From Pyrenophora tritici-repentis (Eukaryota; Ascomycota; Dothideomycetes; Pleosporales; Pleosporaceae), in the NCBI RefSeq assembly GCF_003171515.1, contig NC_089393.1, positions 1,488,001 to 1,552,000 of the forward strand: a stretch of 64,000 nt of DNA, given 5' to 3'. Under the pieces are notes generated by a model, which had not been told where the DNA came from, ran no database searches, and saw only the letters and a program-made list of their open reading frames with translations. The position numbers and the translations under genes were made by a program. Positions 1 to 12,341 of this stretch are shown here, piece by piece. Numbering within the stretch: the first letter of the stretch is position 1; the number at the start of each line of letters is the position of its first letter.

Positions 1-3000
1 GGGAGGCGAGATTGCGGGTGGCGAGGCAGATCACCTTTTTGATGGAGGGCTGTGCAATGAGGGTGGCGAGGAGGTGGTGGCCTAGGAGGCCGGAGCAACC
101 TGTCAGAACGACGATTTCGGGATTGAGTTTAGGAGGGGTCGAGGTGAGTTCCGGGAAAGTGGATGGTGAGGGTGGGGTAGTTTCTAGGTCCCAGTCGATG
201 GACGTGAGAGTGTCCGCTCGTGGCTTTTCCTCTTTGATAAGGGGTGGTGTGCCTGGGGAACCGGATTCGGGAGATGTAGGTCGTGTGCTTGCGGTTTCTA
301 CGTCGCTGCTGGATGATGACGGGGTGCTCAGTTGGCTTGTTTGCTGCTGTTCCTCGACGTTGGGTACCAGTTCAGCGGGGATGCTCTCAGCGGCCAAGTC
401 TACCAGGCTTGACATCCGTACGTCGTTTGCCATGATCTTGAGCACGGGGATGCTAACGCGGAAGTTCTTGAGAAACCACGAGCGTACGTCGACGGAGAGC
501 AGAGAGTCAAAGCCCAGATCGACTCCCCGCATCATCATCAGATCTTCGTCTGCGGTCGAAACTTGCAGTATCCGACGGAGCTGTGCGCAATACGCTTGTC
601 TGATGATATTTGTGACGTCGGACTGGGAGCGACATTGCAAAAGAAGTTCCTGCGTCGAAGCCGAATTTGTCGCCTCTGTCTTTCCACCACTAGTAGCACT
701 CTGGTGCACTTGGAATCGCTTGAACTTGGGATCAGAGTACCATGGCGGGATGTCAATAGTATCCTGTGTGATTTGCAACAGACCTGTAGATATCTCCGGA
801 CCGCTGTCATTGTCCAGATGCCCAGCTTCCATGCATTCGGCAAAAATTTGATGGAAGTCTTGCTCAGACAAATGCATCATGGCTGTCTTGGCGACCGTCA
901 CGTCGAGCTGTCGGTCGGATTGTGTGATGTATCCAACCCCAATGATAGCGCCGACGTTGACGACGGAGGAGCGGAGACCACGCTTGCGGCGGTGGCCAGC
1001 TACGCCTATCATGCCCATATTTGCGGCAGCGTAGTTGGCTTGACCGACGTTGCCAATGACGCAGTTTATGGAGGAGAGGAGCACGAAGAAGTCCAGATCT
1101 ACGTCGTGGAAGATGCGGTCCAGGTGAATACTACCTAGAACCTTTGGTCTGATAACATCAGTGACCTGTGAGTACTCCATATTGCGGACTGAAACATCTC
1201 GGAGAACCATGACACCGTTTAGTAGGCCGACAATGGGTGGGAGTGTGTCAACGATTGTCTTGTGAACGGCCTTGATGGCGGCTTCGTCGGTTACATCGCA
1301 GAGCAGAATTTTGATTGAGACACCATTCTTCTCATGATTCTGTATCCATCGCGCATCGATCTTGGGGCTTCGGCTCGTCAACACGAGGTATCTGACTCCG
1401 CGTTCAATCATCCAGTCACAAAGTGAGATTCCTAGAGCACCTGATAGTCCGACGAGCCAGTAAGTCTTGTCGGCCTTGAACAGTTGAGTTATCTCGAACC
1501 GTGTGACGCGTGCAGGAAGGATGGTGCTCGAGCTCGTCCAGTCAATGATCGTCAAGGCGTCCGCGGGACGTTCTCTGCGAGCAAGTGTTTCCAGACCGAC
1601 TTGTACTGATGGAGCAGACATTTCGCGACCATTGCTTGAGCTGACAGCACGACTGAGAACCTGTTGTGCCAGGGTCTTGGGAGCGCCGGTGTCGACGCTA
1701 TGAGATGAGAAGAGAGTGCTAATATTCTCTTTTCGGCAGTAAGAAGGAAGGCATGAGGTTATCATCGTTTCATTCTCAGCCTCGCTGGAAGTGGAGAAGC
1801 TGACGAAACATGCCAGGTCAGTGGGAAGAATGGATGCGATATCCGAGCGTGAAGGATACAGTGGGAGCTGTATATGCGATGCGACGTCCGAAGAGACAAC
1901 CGAACCGTAGGAATCTACTGTAAATGTTAAGTCAACACCCTTGGATGCGGCATGGCTAGCGATAGCTCTGACGATAGAATCCGGGGCATTGTGGACAGCC
2001 AGCTTTTGACCAGGAAACAGCGGATCAACGATGGCCATGGAGATGAGTTCGGCAGCAAGAATTCCAAGGCAGCTGGCTTCCGACATGTCAGAAAGCTCGC
2101 ACAGAACGGTTGATTCCAGAGGGACGCAAAGTACAGAAGTGAGTGAGCTGGTCAATGCGAGACGCTGGACACCGGACTCGTCGGAACCCAGGACGAGATA
2201 CTGGTAGCCGGTTGGACACCTGAGCGCAGTTGCTACAGCGTGAGTAAGTTTCAACTTCGTCATGTCCTGCGACGACGTGAGTTTTGCGGAGACCTCATAT
2301 CGCGAAAGCTGTCTGAAATTTGGCCCGTCCTTGGCATATTGCAGCTCCACAACGCTCTTGCTCACATCCACATCCTCGTAAATGGGTCGTGTAACTGAGT
2401 TGAGACGATTGTTAGCAGCCTTGATGGTGAATAAACGCGGGACTAACTCTCGTCCTTCGGCATCGATAATGACTTCCGGCTCCTTGGTGTAAAGGATATC
2501 TGAACTGTCTAGTCTAGAAGACGTGAAGCGAAGAAGATATTGCGCAACGGTCTGGGCGTCGAGCTGGCTGGAATTCGCCACGTCCACGTATTGAACGCGT
2601 AGGGTTTCTTCCTCGTGCATGGCGGAGCGGCCAAACCCTACTGTCATGTTGCAATAGGGCTCGTCTTCTAGACGGCCGCTGGTAAGCCACAGAATATCCC
2701 TCTTCGTCTCAAAGAGCCGACGGGACTTGAACCATCTCTCTGATGTTATGTCCTTGAATACTGGGGCTTCCAGATCTACAAGGCTGACAATGACAGTCTC
2801 ATCGTCGAGAACGGTGTCATCCAGATCTTCGAGGGATGCGTACAGCATGACCTGTTTGGCCAAAGGCGCCAAGATGCTTTGGACCTCACCAGCGAGCTTC
2901 ATGATTGTAGAGGTGCTTCCGCCAATGACTACGACCTTGCTATACACCGCGCTGGAACTCTTTCTCAAAGGATCGCGAGCGAATTCGATGCGCTCATCCA

Positions 3001-6000
3001 ACGCAGTCGACACAAAGAGAGTAATGCCGAAGGCGTCGAAGAGTTGAGGCGGCGACATGGTATCGATGCCTGAAAAACCGGTCTTCTTGAGAATGACCTC
3101 CCATTCTGACACGCTCACCAAAGGCGACAGCGTACGGCCTTCGTCAACACCACGCCACCAACCAGGAAGCGTACCAAAGATGAACCCCGCACCAGCCTGC
3201 ATTGCGCCATCACTGGCACCCTCACCGAGGACCAGCAAACCACCGGGCTTTAGCAGCTTTCGCAGATTAGCCACTGCTTCCTCGAGATTCGCGCAGGCAT
3301 GAACGACCATGAATGCGATGACGACATCGTAGGTGCCTGCTTCAAAGCCCTGCTCAACAGGGTCAATCTCAGCGTTGCACACCTTGAAGACCATCCGACC
3401 CTGGTAGTCAGAGAATGTCTCTGCCGCATTCTCAAAGAAACTTGATGAGATGTCCGTGAAGGTGTAACTTGCAAAGTCATGACCAACAGACTGCAGAATC
3501 GTCTTGGTAGCACTTCCAGTACCAGCACCAATCTCCATCATGCTAAGATGTGGATTGCGGTCTGTCAGTTGTTTGAGGACACTGGCAACCCACAGGGTAG
3601 ACTGCTTGGTTCCAAAGCCATTGGAGTAGTACTCATCGAGAAGTCCAGATGTACGGAAATGCTCCAACATGGTCGTCTCGCCCTTGAAAACACGTGGCAT
3701 GGTGGCTCCCACAAGAAGCATGATTTTGACATCAGAGTTCTCCGTGAAGCCCTTGGAAGCAATGTCGTCAAAGACGTCTTGCTCCGTATCGTTCAGCCAT
3801 TCCAAGTGCGCCCATCTATGCTCTCCCGCCTTCAGAAGACCCGTCATGTGTCGAGCATAGCGCATATAATGACAGAGCGGGCTTTCATATCTCGCAGGAT
3901 GGTCCTCGGGGATCAGGTCCTCGAATTGTCGCAGGTAGAAGGCGGCAATGCGACTCAGTACAAACATGAGTTCGTGGTCGCGCTCGGTGATGGGAACGCC
4001 GGCTGCAGCACGCGTTCCGTCAGCTGCACTAGGCACCCAGTGCATCTTGTAAAAGACGTCGCGATCATTATTGGCGTCGGATCCCACAGGCTTGAACTTG
4101 ACGTGGTCTACCTGGATAGCTGGGTAGTCCAGACCAGGCGCGTACATGTTGACACTGCCTGAGAAGCCTTCTCCGGGCTCAGCCCGATCCGCTGTGCTGC
4201 AAGTCGAATCTACAACTGTCGTGTCGCTTTCAGCATATTTCTGAGAAGCAAGCACAGCGGGGTTGACGCGGAGTTTTGCGATGCTTGTGGGTAGATGTAG
4301 TAAGCGCAATTGGTCGTCTCCAGGATAGCTGTAGGCCAGCATAACAGACTGGAAGGCGGCGTCGAGGTCAACGGGATGAACCATCAGATGATCAGCATCT
4401 GGTACCAATGTCCTTGATTTTTTAGCAATACAAGTTGCGTTGCCCAGATTCCTCTCGAGCTTGGTCAGGGATTGGAACGGTCCCGAGAAGTCATATTCCA
4501 AGCCCTTCATGAAGTCATACAGTCGGCTAGGTTGAACTGGAATCATGTGTGGCGGTGGCTCCTGACGTTCCGGAAACAGCGCAAGAGATGGTGCACCATC
4601 AACAAGGAGAACTTTGAGTTCACCATTGGCGGCAAGGGCAAGATCGCTTGTCTCGTCACCCAGTCCGGCAGAATAGGTAAATGTAGCGTGGACGTGCCTT
4701 CCCTTGACTCGTACATGGGAGAGCTCGATTTGAACTTCAATTCTAGCATCGTTCTGGTCAAATGTAATGGCGTTGTGGATGTGGAAGTTGCTAAGCTCAA
4801 TGAGCTGGATATCTTTACCACCCGCGAGGGACTGCGCAGCTTCAATGGCCGTACAAACATAGGCTGAAGCAGGCAACACAACTTGGTTCTGCACCTGATG
4901 TCCCTCTAGCCAAGTCATCTCCCTGGGTTTTAAGACATTCTTCCACCGCAGGATATGAGGTGCGCTGTCTGGGGACACATTACCGAGCAGCTGATGATAA
5001 GGCCCATCACGTAGTCGCATGCGATGTGACCTTCTCGATTCCGCCCAGTAGACAGCCTCATGTTTCCATTGGTAGCTTGGCAAGTCGGCAAGAACGGTGA
5101 ATTGCTGACCACCGCCGCATAGTGCCGCCTCACAACTTCCGAGGTCTATCGATGTGGTGTCAAGGCGCGTCCACAGAAACCCAAGGCATGTTGCGAATGC
5201 GGTCATCGCATTTTCACCTCGCACAAGAGTTCCATGGTACGGGAGGTCCTTTTGGAGGGCCTCTTGAATGTTTTGCTTGGCTGGCCCAGCGAGAGCAGCG
5301 TGTGGGCCAACTTCCAGTACCACTGCGTGAGGCTCGCTACCTCGGACAAGTGCAACGGCAGTTTGAACGGCCTGTGAGAACAGAACAGGCTTGGTCATGT
5401 TCTGCGCCCAGTAAAGATCAGCCAGTTCATCAGTTGAAACGTTGATTGGCCTGCCCTCGTAAACACTGGAGATCCAAGTGCATTGTTCATCTCCAGGCAG
5501 CACCGTGATGCCAACTCTTCGGAGAGAAGCAACGTAAGGGTCAAAACATGGAAGCATGTGGCTTGAATGATATGCCGTGTCCACTTTGAGTCGGCGGTTG
5601 AACTTCTTCTCGTCGTCCAGAACAGCCGCAAGCTCATTAATAGCATCCTCGTCTCCAGATATAGTGACACTTGAAGACGAATTGCTAGCCGCGACACTTA
5701 TACGACCCGCGAACTCCTCTTCCTCGCAGAGCTCGGTGGCATCCTCCAGTGAAGTACCTGCAGCAAGCATAGCACCCTTCACGTTTCCATTCGGACTGGC
5801 GGCGAGCTTGCAATGGAGCCCCCTGTAGTAAGCAACAAAAAGGGCATCGCGAGCACTAAGATATCCGGCAGCGTATGCAGCTGCAATCTCACCGCTGGAG
5901 TGACCGACAACGGTGTCAAAATGTACGTTGGCCGACCGAAGGATATCTACCAAGATAATCTGGACTGCGGTGCAGAGGGGCTGCGAGATGGCTGCTTCAC

Positions 6001-7924
6001 CCACTCGAGAGACTGATGAATCAGCGAGGAGCTCATTCTTGAGCGACCAGCTTGGGCGATCCTCTTCCGGAAGTTCAGAAAGATAGGCCTCCAGCTTTTG
6101 CAGTGTTTGACGTGCCAGCGCTGTCTGGGTAAACAATTCCGCACCCATACGAGCGTATTGGGCTCCTTGTCCGGTGAAGATTCCGAAGATCCTCGAGCGT
6201 CCTCCGTTGCCTGCTGCCCATGTGCGTACACCGAGGCTTTCGCCATGAGACTCAGCCAGACGGGCTGCGATGCTAAGCTTCAAGTCTTTTACATTTGTTT
6301 CTGGGAAGGCAATGCGAAATGGAAGCACCGATCGTCGCTCGCGTAAAGTGTAGGCAAGGTCACGTACACTGATGTTTGGGTGCGTGTCGAGGTAGAGGGC
6401 GTATGCAGCAAGGTTTGCGCGAAGAGATTCTGTTGATGCAGCCGAGAAAACAAATGGTGTTGATACCATATCAGTAGTTTCATCAGTAACAGAAGGTTCA
6501 GCTTCCTCCCTTGGCTCGGTCTCGTAGCTTTCCACAATGACGTGAGCATTTGTCCCTCCGAAACCAAAGTTGTTGACGCTGGCGCGCTTAGGTTTCCCCT
6601 CCGACATAGCTGGCCACGCAATAGCCTGGGTGGGAATCTGGACATTCCCATAGAATGCTTCCAATTTGGGGTTCAGTTCTTGGAACCAAAGATTCGGAGG
6701 TATTGTGGCATTCTGAATGGCCTTGGTGACTTTCAGAAGAGCTGCAATACCGGCTGAGCCTTCCGTATGTCCCAGGACAGTCTTAATGGACCCTGTATAG
6801 ATGGGGCTGTCCGAATGTGCGGTGGCGCCAAAGAATGCGGTACTGAGTGCTTCAGCCTCAATAGGATCTACAAGATTGACAGCGTTAGCAAACAGGATTC
6901 AGGGCCTCTATATAAGTAAGTGATATGAAGGGAAAAACATACCTCCCGCTGGTGTTCCGGTACCGTGAGCTTCGATGTACTGCGGTCGGTCCTCTACGGA
7001 CTCTGGATCAAGACCAGCTTTCCTGTAAACGCTATGAATAAGAGCCCGCTGCGCATTAGCACTAGGCATTGTGATTCCTGGCGTTGCACCATCTTGGTTC
7101 ACACCTGTCTCCCTAATGACAGCTTCGATTCTGTCATTATCCGCCAGCGCTTGGCTGAGCGTCTTGAGCACGACGGCTGTTACGCCTTCTCCGCGCGCAT
7201 AACCATTCGCGTCTTTGTCCCACATACGACTCAATCCATCTGGCGACAGCATCTTCAATTTGCTTTCGATGACGTACATTTCCGGGCCCAGTATGAGATT
7301 CGAGCCACATGCCACCGCTGCGTGACTGTCCCCTGACCGAAGTGCCTGCACTGCGTGGTGGATAGCGACAAGGCTCGATGAACAGGCTGTGTCGATAGTG
7401 ACAGAGGGCCCGCGCCAGTCAAAGAAATAAGAAACTCGGTTTGATAGGATGGCGCGCGATGTTCCTATGGCGAAATGTGTCGGTGCCTGATCCAAGTCCC
7501 GCAGCATCATAGCCTCGTAGTCGCCGCACATGAGACCAGCAAAAACAGCTGTGTCACTTCCTCGTAATCGCTCGATGCTCAGTCCTGCTGACTCAATTGC
7601 TTCGTACACAACTTCAAGGAGTAAACGCTGCTGTGGATCCATAGCTTTGGCTTCCACGGGGTTGATGCCAAAGAATTCGGCATCAAAAATTCGAGTATCT
7701 TCATCTAGTAGGTAAGATTGCAGGACATTCATATGGCCATGATGGGTTCCATCAGTGTGATAGTAGCCTTTGGCGTTGAACCGGCTACTGGCAATGTCGC
7801 TGCGTATGTCTTTCGGGTCGCGAAGCAGGTCCCATAGTTTGGAGGGCGAGTTTGCGCCTCCTGCAAACCTGCAACCGCTACCGACAATGACAATTGGCTC
7901 GTTGGCGGAGCCTTTTGGGGCCAT
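1..7924 (-). CDS. sthA: Highly reducing polyketide synthase with C-terminal reductase domain (3' end outside window)
   Basis: Iterative type I PKS that should build the methylated polyketide chain of a betaenone/stemphyloxin-type decalin. The ATG is at 7924. One intron (6868-6942, GT-AG) splits the KS just after its [10 protein letters not shown] motif. The frame was checked at six motifs and stays open to the window edge, giving about 2616 residues. Domains in order: KS (Cys181 in TACSSS, His320, second His in LGHTEG), AT (GHSSG, Ser651), DH (His984), C-methyltransferase (EIGAGTG from residue 1439), a long stretch with no recognisable ER that resembles a pseudo-ER/structural KR region, KR (WLVGLSG at 2131, Tyr2273), ACP (LGFDSL, Ser2449), a Ser/Pro/Thr-rich linker, then the start of a Rossmann reductase (TGCSGLLG at 2583). 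The missing ER fits the trans enoyl reductase nearby. The product assignment is inferred from the gene set; the symbol assumes orthology with the Parastagonospora gene. Confidence 0.93.
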
Positions 7925-9077
7925 GGCTGATATGGAGGAAACCTGGCTAGGGGATTGATAGATATCTCAAACGAAATGAGCAGACAACGTTGAAAAGAGT
8001 TCCTCAAAGGGCTAAGATGCTGATGTGATACCGGTTGAATACCGACTACCTGAAATGCGCGTTCAAGTTCTTGATGTAATATACAATGGATCAGCGCGGA
8101 GGTCACGTGATAGATACAGCATTGTCTGGGCATACAACGTATCGAACTCCATCTTTCGCAATTTTGGGTCTGTTTGAGATTAGTAAAGTGTACCGAAAAC
8201 CAAGAGAGCTAACCAAGGACTCCACAGCTTCTTCACAACACCATGTAAGGCAAATGTCACCGATACTACTATCCATCTACTCGGCGCCACGGAATTGCTG
8301 TAGTTCCACGTCTTCCCAAAGGAGGCGCAGTAAATTCAGGGATAACCCGAATCGAATACGAACGGACCCTTTCGTTTACTGTTCTTGGTCTTGACTGTGC
8401 CGAGATGCTGTCCAGATAGGCGTCGGTTTCCTGTTATGGAAAGTGACAGCGACCATGTAAATTTAGCGTCGGCAACCTTCGTAGTGCGGAACTAGTTAGC
8501 AATGCGCCGTGCAACCCCTCACCACTGTAAACTATGAAACGTGGTTGTCAAACTACACATTGCGTGTGACCCTGCTGTCATTGAGTCAGTATATGCTCGG
8601 CTTCCAGTATATGACCGTGAAAGCAAGTGAATCCGAAACCGAAGTCCGCCCGGAGGGAATATCGGATACATGTGACGGAAGTGGCGTAACTGGCTCACAT
8701 TACCCAATAGAACTTCCCCATAGATATTGGTGTCGTGCGTGCTCCCCATTGATGTTACTCAGTCTAGCGCACAAATTCTTCGTGTTCTGGTTTGACATAC
8801 TGGTATTTTATCGCAGTAGACAAGACGTCAACAACTGCATATGAGAACTGCGTTGATTGTCCTACGGAGTAGATACACAAGGTTATATACATAAGATATA
8901 CGTAAGCACATAACGGCAAAGGAGTGAAAGTGAAGGTTGTAGAACATTCGGCCAAGAAGCATCGGGCCGATTCCAAGAAGGGTAGTCCTGAATGGCAACA
9001 TATTTGCGTGTTAGACCTATCAACTCAGAAACTCGTACGCCGAAACAGTTGTGTGGAGGGCGCACCTGCTCCTCACC
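7925..9077. promoter_or_regulatory. Divergent promoter region of PKS and first P450, carrying a solo LTR
   Basis: This 1153-bp gene-free stretch separates two divergent start codons, so it must hold both promoters. About 190 bp nearest the P450 is a solo Copia LTR; the remaining roughly 880 bp nearest the PKS shows no coding signal. CGG/CCG and TCGGA-type half sites occur, for example TATCGGATAC near 8660, but no convincing shared operator could be established by eye. Confidence 0.6.
8809..9000 (-). repeat. Solo LTR of the Copia element
   Basis: This 192-bp sequence is the reverse complement of the LTRs at 32141-32332 and 37263-37454, with exactly the same length and 188 of 192 matching bases by hand alignment. 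It is flanked by a perfect 5-bp duplication TATTT at 8804-8808 and 9001-9005, so it is a real insertion later reduced to one LTR by recombination. It ends 77 bp before the P450 start codon. All four differences are CpA to TpA changes on the LTR sense strand. Confidence 0.96.
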
Positions 9078-10711
9078 ATGGGCCTCATATCCTTCTCGTT
9101 GAATGAGGTGCCAATTCGGAACTGGCAGTTCATAGTCATTTCGACTACTGCCCTAGTGCGTACTTGATAACCCATTCTTTCCTCATTCCTCTAACCACTC
9201 TTTTAGGCAGCATTTTACGTCCTCATCTTTTGCCCCCTCCGTAACATATTCTTCCATCCGCTCAAGAAATATCCCGGCCCTAAACTCTTCGCGGCGTCCT
9301 CCATCACTTATGGATTGTATTACATAACAGGGAAATGGCACCTCAAGATCCGCAAGCTACACAACGAGTACGGACCTACAGTGCGCATCGGCCCTAATGA
9401 GCTCTCGTATGCGTGCCCAGAAGCCTGGGAAGACGTATATGGGCGCTATGTCCCCGCAAAAAGGAGAGAAAACCCCAAGCCGGACTGGTATTGCAGTCCA
9501 GATGCGCACGACATGGTGGGGGCTACCCTGGGAGATCATGGTCGCATGCGCCGCGTCATGGCATCGGGTTTCACGTACAGTGCCATGTGCAAGCAGGAAC
9601 CGCTCATAAAAGTCCACGTGGACATGTTTCTGTCCAAACTTCACGGGTTATGCGATGATGGACGGGCGACGGTAAACATGTTGCAATGGTTTACCTACTG
9701 CACTTTCGACCTGATTGGCGACCTGGCGTTTGGAGAGCCGTTTGGCTGCATGGAGAACTGTATGCTACATCCGTGGCTGCAGCTTGTGTTTGCCAACATC
9801 TATGTTACACATATCCTCATGCTGTGTAAGCGTATGCCGATATTTTGCGTGTTTCTGCCAATCAAGACAACGGTTCAGCTCATCCGCGATTTCAAGAGAC
9901 ATGTCGTCCTTTTGCGACAAGTTGTTGAACGCAGGCTGTCCTTGTCAACTCCGAGAGACGATTTCATGGAGATCATGAACAACAAACAGAGTAGTACTCT
10001 GTATATGACCAAGGAGGAGATCTTCAAAAATGCGATACTGCTGACGGGTGGTGGCGCGGAGACGACGAGTAGTAGTTTGACGGGGATGGCATTTATCTTG
10101 ACAACGAGGCCCGATGTCAAAGAGAAGATCGTGGACGAACTGCGTAGGACATTCCCAACCGAAGACGACATCAATATGCGGAGTGTAGCACAGTTGACGT
10201 ACATGGGCGCGTTCATCGAAGAGGCAATGAGGTATTATCCTCCAGGCCCGAACACCATGTGGCGTACAACACCACCTGAGGGGAACACCATTTTGGGCGA
10301 TTACATTCCTGGAAATGTAAGTTGTTCAATTATGAGCCTCGGAAACCTCGTACTCTCGCTGACCTGAGACAGACTGTCCTCGGCATCCCGCACCGGGTCC
10401 TCTACCGCAGCGAAGCTTACTGGAAGCATGCTGATGAAATTCATCCTGAGCGTTGGTTCCCGGATGGGCAGCGCCCCGCTGAGTTTGACAGTGACCGGAG
10501 GGATGGCTTCCACCCTTTTTCCTACGGTCCCCGTGCTTGTATCGCCATGAACCTGGCCTACGCAGAGATGCGGTATATTCTCGCAAGGTTCTTGTGGAAC
10601 TTTGATATTGAGGGGACAAACGAAAGCGAGAAGTGGATGGATGACCAGAAGGCATATTTGGTGTGGGACAAACCGGGATTGTTTGTGCATCTGAAACCGA
10701 GGGTTGGGTGA
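9078..10711 (+). CDS. Cytochrome P450 monooxygenase (cluster oxidase 1)
   Basis: Membrane-anchored P450, likely in the ER, acting on the decalin polyketide. Exons are 9078-9155, 9207-10316 and 10373-10711; both introns (51 and 56 bp) are GT-AG and keep the frame. The protein is 508 residues, normal for the family. The start was chosen because exon 1 supplies the hydrophobic anchor (WQFIVISTTAL joined to AAFYVLIFC), followed by the proline-rich hinge FHPLKKYPGPK. The I-helix shows GGGAETTS, the K-helix EEAMR (ExxR), and the haem loop FSYGPRACIA with Cys452; Ala replaces the usual Gly after the Cys, which is tolerated. It is divergent from the PKS and convergent with the enoyl reductase. In the stemphyloxin pathway one P450 performs successive oxidations to install a tertiary alcohol; which of the two P450s here does that cannot be told from sequence. 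Confidence 0.92.
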
Positions 10712-10940
10712 AATTGCAACATGAGGCAAGCCTGTTGTTGAACGCGGCCTGGAAGCAGGAGCAAACGCGTCTGTAGAAGATGACGACATAAAATGAATGT
10801 GGAAGGAACGTACCTTCTTTACGTCACCATCACTCACATCATTCAAGCGCTATCTGGATATAAGTACCTGTTCCACTTGTCGAAAAGCTGTGACAACAAA
10901 ATTAGGTGGCCTACAAGATCAGAATTCGCAGTTAATCGAT

Positions 10941-12118
10941 TCATGAAGATATAGTTATAACCAACTTCTTGCCCTTGACATCCCCGCTCTGCAACATCTC
11001 CAGCGCCTTGATAACGCCCTCAAAACTACCCCCAATTTCCTGTAAAGGCTGTGTCCGAAATTTCCCACCATCTAGCAACGGCTGTAGTTCGCGCGCCCAC
11101 TCGGCAACTGTAGAATGCAAGGCGGGGTTAGCTTTGCGCGAGTAAACAGGATGACCGAGATCGACATCAACATTTTGCCCCTCGAAACCCATGACAACCT
11201 TGACAGCGACCGAGCGACGAGTCAACCACGCATCAGGAAATGCCTCAAGGCAGGCGTAGTGGCCCCCAATGCGCGAGAGAGAAGCAAGACAGATGGCCAT
11301 GGACTCTACATCTGTGATACAGTCGAGGGCATGTTTGATTTTCTCCCCTTTGGCAAGCGCCTTGATCTCTTCAGCGCATGTAGTCGAAGTGTACGATGCG
11401 GTGCCAATAGCACCGAGACTAATGCACAAAGATGCCGAACTGGCCGAGCAAACGGCTATGGGGGCATATCCTGACCTGTTTGATTCAGGAAGTCAGCTTC
11501 GTCCCAATCAAAGGTGGAGCAATTCGTATGATTATATATGCAGTAGTGTCTGACTCACAGCTTCAGCATTTGGATGGCCATGATTCCAGTTGCCGTTGCA
11601 CCACCATATACCAACACCGGCAAGCCTCTAACATCCGGCCGAGAGGGTAGTCCCGGGAGGTTCAAAGCTGTGGGGTCGGACATGGCCAGGGCAGCGGTAC
11701 CCCAGCCGATGGCGCCTATTGCAGCGGCTTGCAGGTCTGATATCCCATCCGGGATGCGCAACAGATGGCGCGAATCGGCTGTAGCATACTCGGCGAAAGC
11801 ACCGTTATATGGGTTGCTAGGACGGTACGGGAAGTCGGCACCGCATACTCGGAGGCCAAGACCAAGCACTGACAGCGGACCTGCTTCTTCGATGATGCCG
11901 CAAAAGTCGCAGCCAGCAGTATTGCCTTGCATGAAGAAGTGGGTCACCATTTTGTAGTCGGTCGGGTTCAGACCTACAGCCAGGACTCGCACACGCACAT
12001 GGTAGGGCGTGGGTAATGGTGGCAAAGGCCTGTCATGCGCGACGACGAGTGGAAGACCGGAGGCCCTAGGTGGTGTTTTGGATTGGATGATGGCAGTCTG
12101 GCCTTTTGTGGGGGACAT
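10941..12118 (-). CDS. sthE: Trans-acting enoyl reductase (zinc-type alcohol dehydrogenase family, MDR)
   Basis: NADPH-dependent enoyl reductase predicted to dock on the PKS and reduce selected enoyl intermediates, as LovC does for LovB. Exons are 12118-11559 and 11475-10941 with one 83-bp GT-AG intron (11476-11558), giving 364 residues, essentially the length of LovC. The N-terminal GroES-like fold shows [10 protein letters not shown] and [10 protein letters not shown]; the nucleotide-binding segment is [11 protein letters not shown]; the tail ends [18 protein letters not shown], all typical of fungal trans-ERs. It lies divergent to the second P450 across only 223 bp. The assignment to the family is strong; the pairing with this PKS is inferred from the missing ER domain and adjacency. 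Confidence 0.93.
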
Positions 12119-12341
12119 GATGAAAGAATATCGGAAGTACCTACACCCGGGTTGAACAGAGGTTGTTAATGTACAGTTCTCACGGCTTGTTCCATATCAT
12201 CACCCAACTAGGAAACCGAAGGCGAAGGCCCGATGGGTCTTGGGCCGGACAGAGGCGTGGCAGGTGGATAAGTACAGTGATGAATGATTTACATGTGCTT
12301 CCAGCATATCATCTTACTCGTAGTATCTATCTTCCTTTCCA
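12119..12341. promoter_or_regulatory. Compact divergent promoter (trans-ER / second P450)
   Basis: Only 223 bp separate the two start codons, so both genes are probably driven from one bidirectional regulatory region. It contains ATATCGGAAG near 12129 and CCGAAGGCGAAGG near 12216, which could be Zn2Cys6 half sites. No exact motif common to all three divergent promoters of the cluster could be proven. Confidence 0.5.

Noticed and set aside
12..1138. Plus-strand open readings of 279 and 191 codons
   Set aside because: They lie opposite the ACP, KR and R parts of the PKS, which is in frame with its other domains; they have no domain resemblance.
8764..9106. Small ORFs on both strands between the PKS and P450 (the MESARCFLAE reading)
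   Set aside because: The same peptide appears at each LTR copy (32165 and 37275 regions); it is chance translation of the LTR.
12119..12341. Exact shared operator in the three cluster promoters
   Set aside because: TCGGA-like half sites occur in each region, but spacing and orientation do not agree, and such short strings are common.
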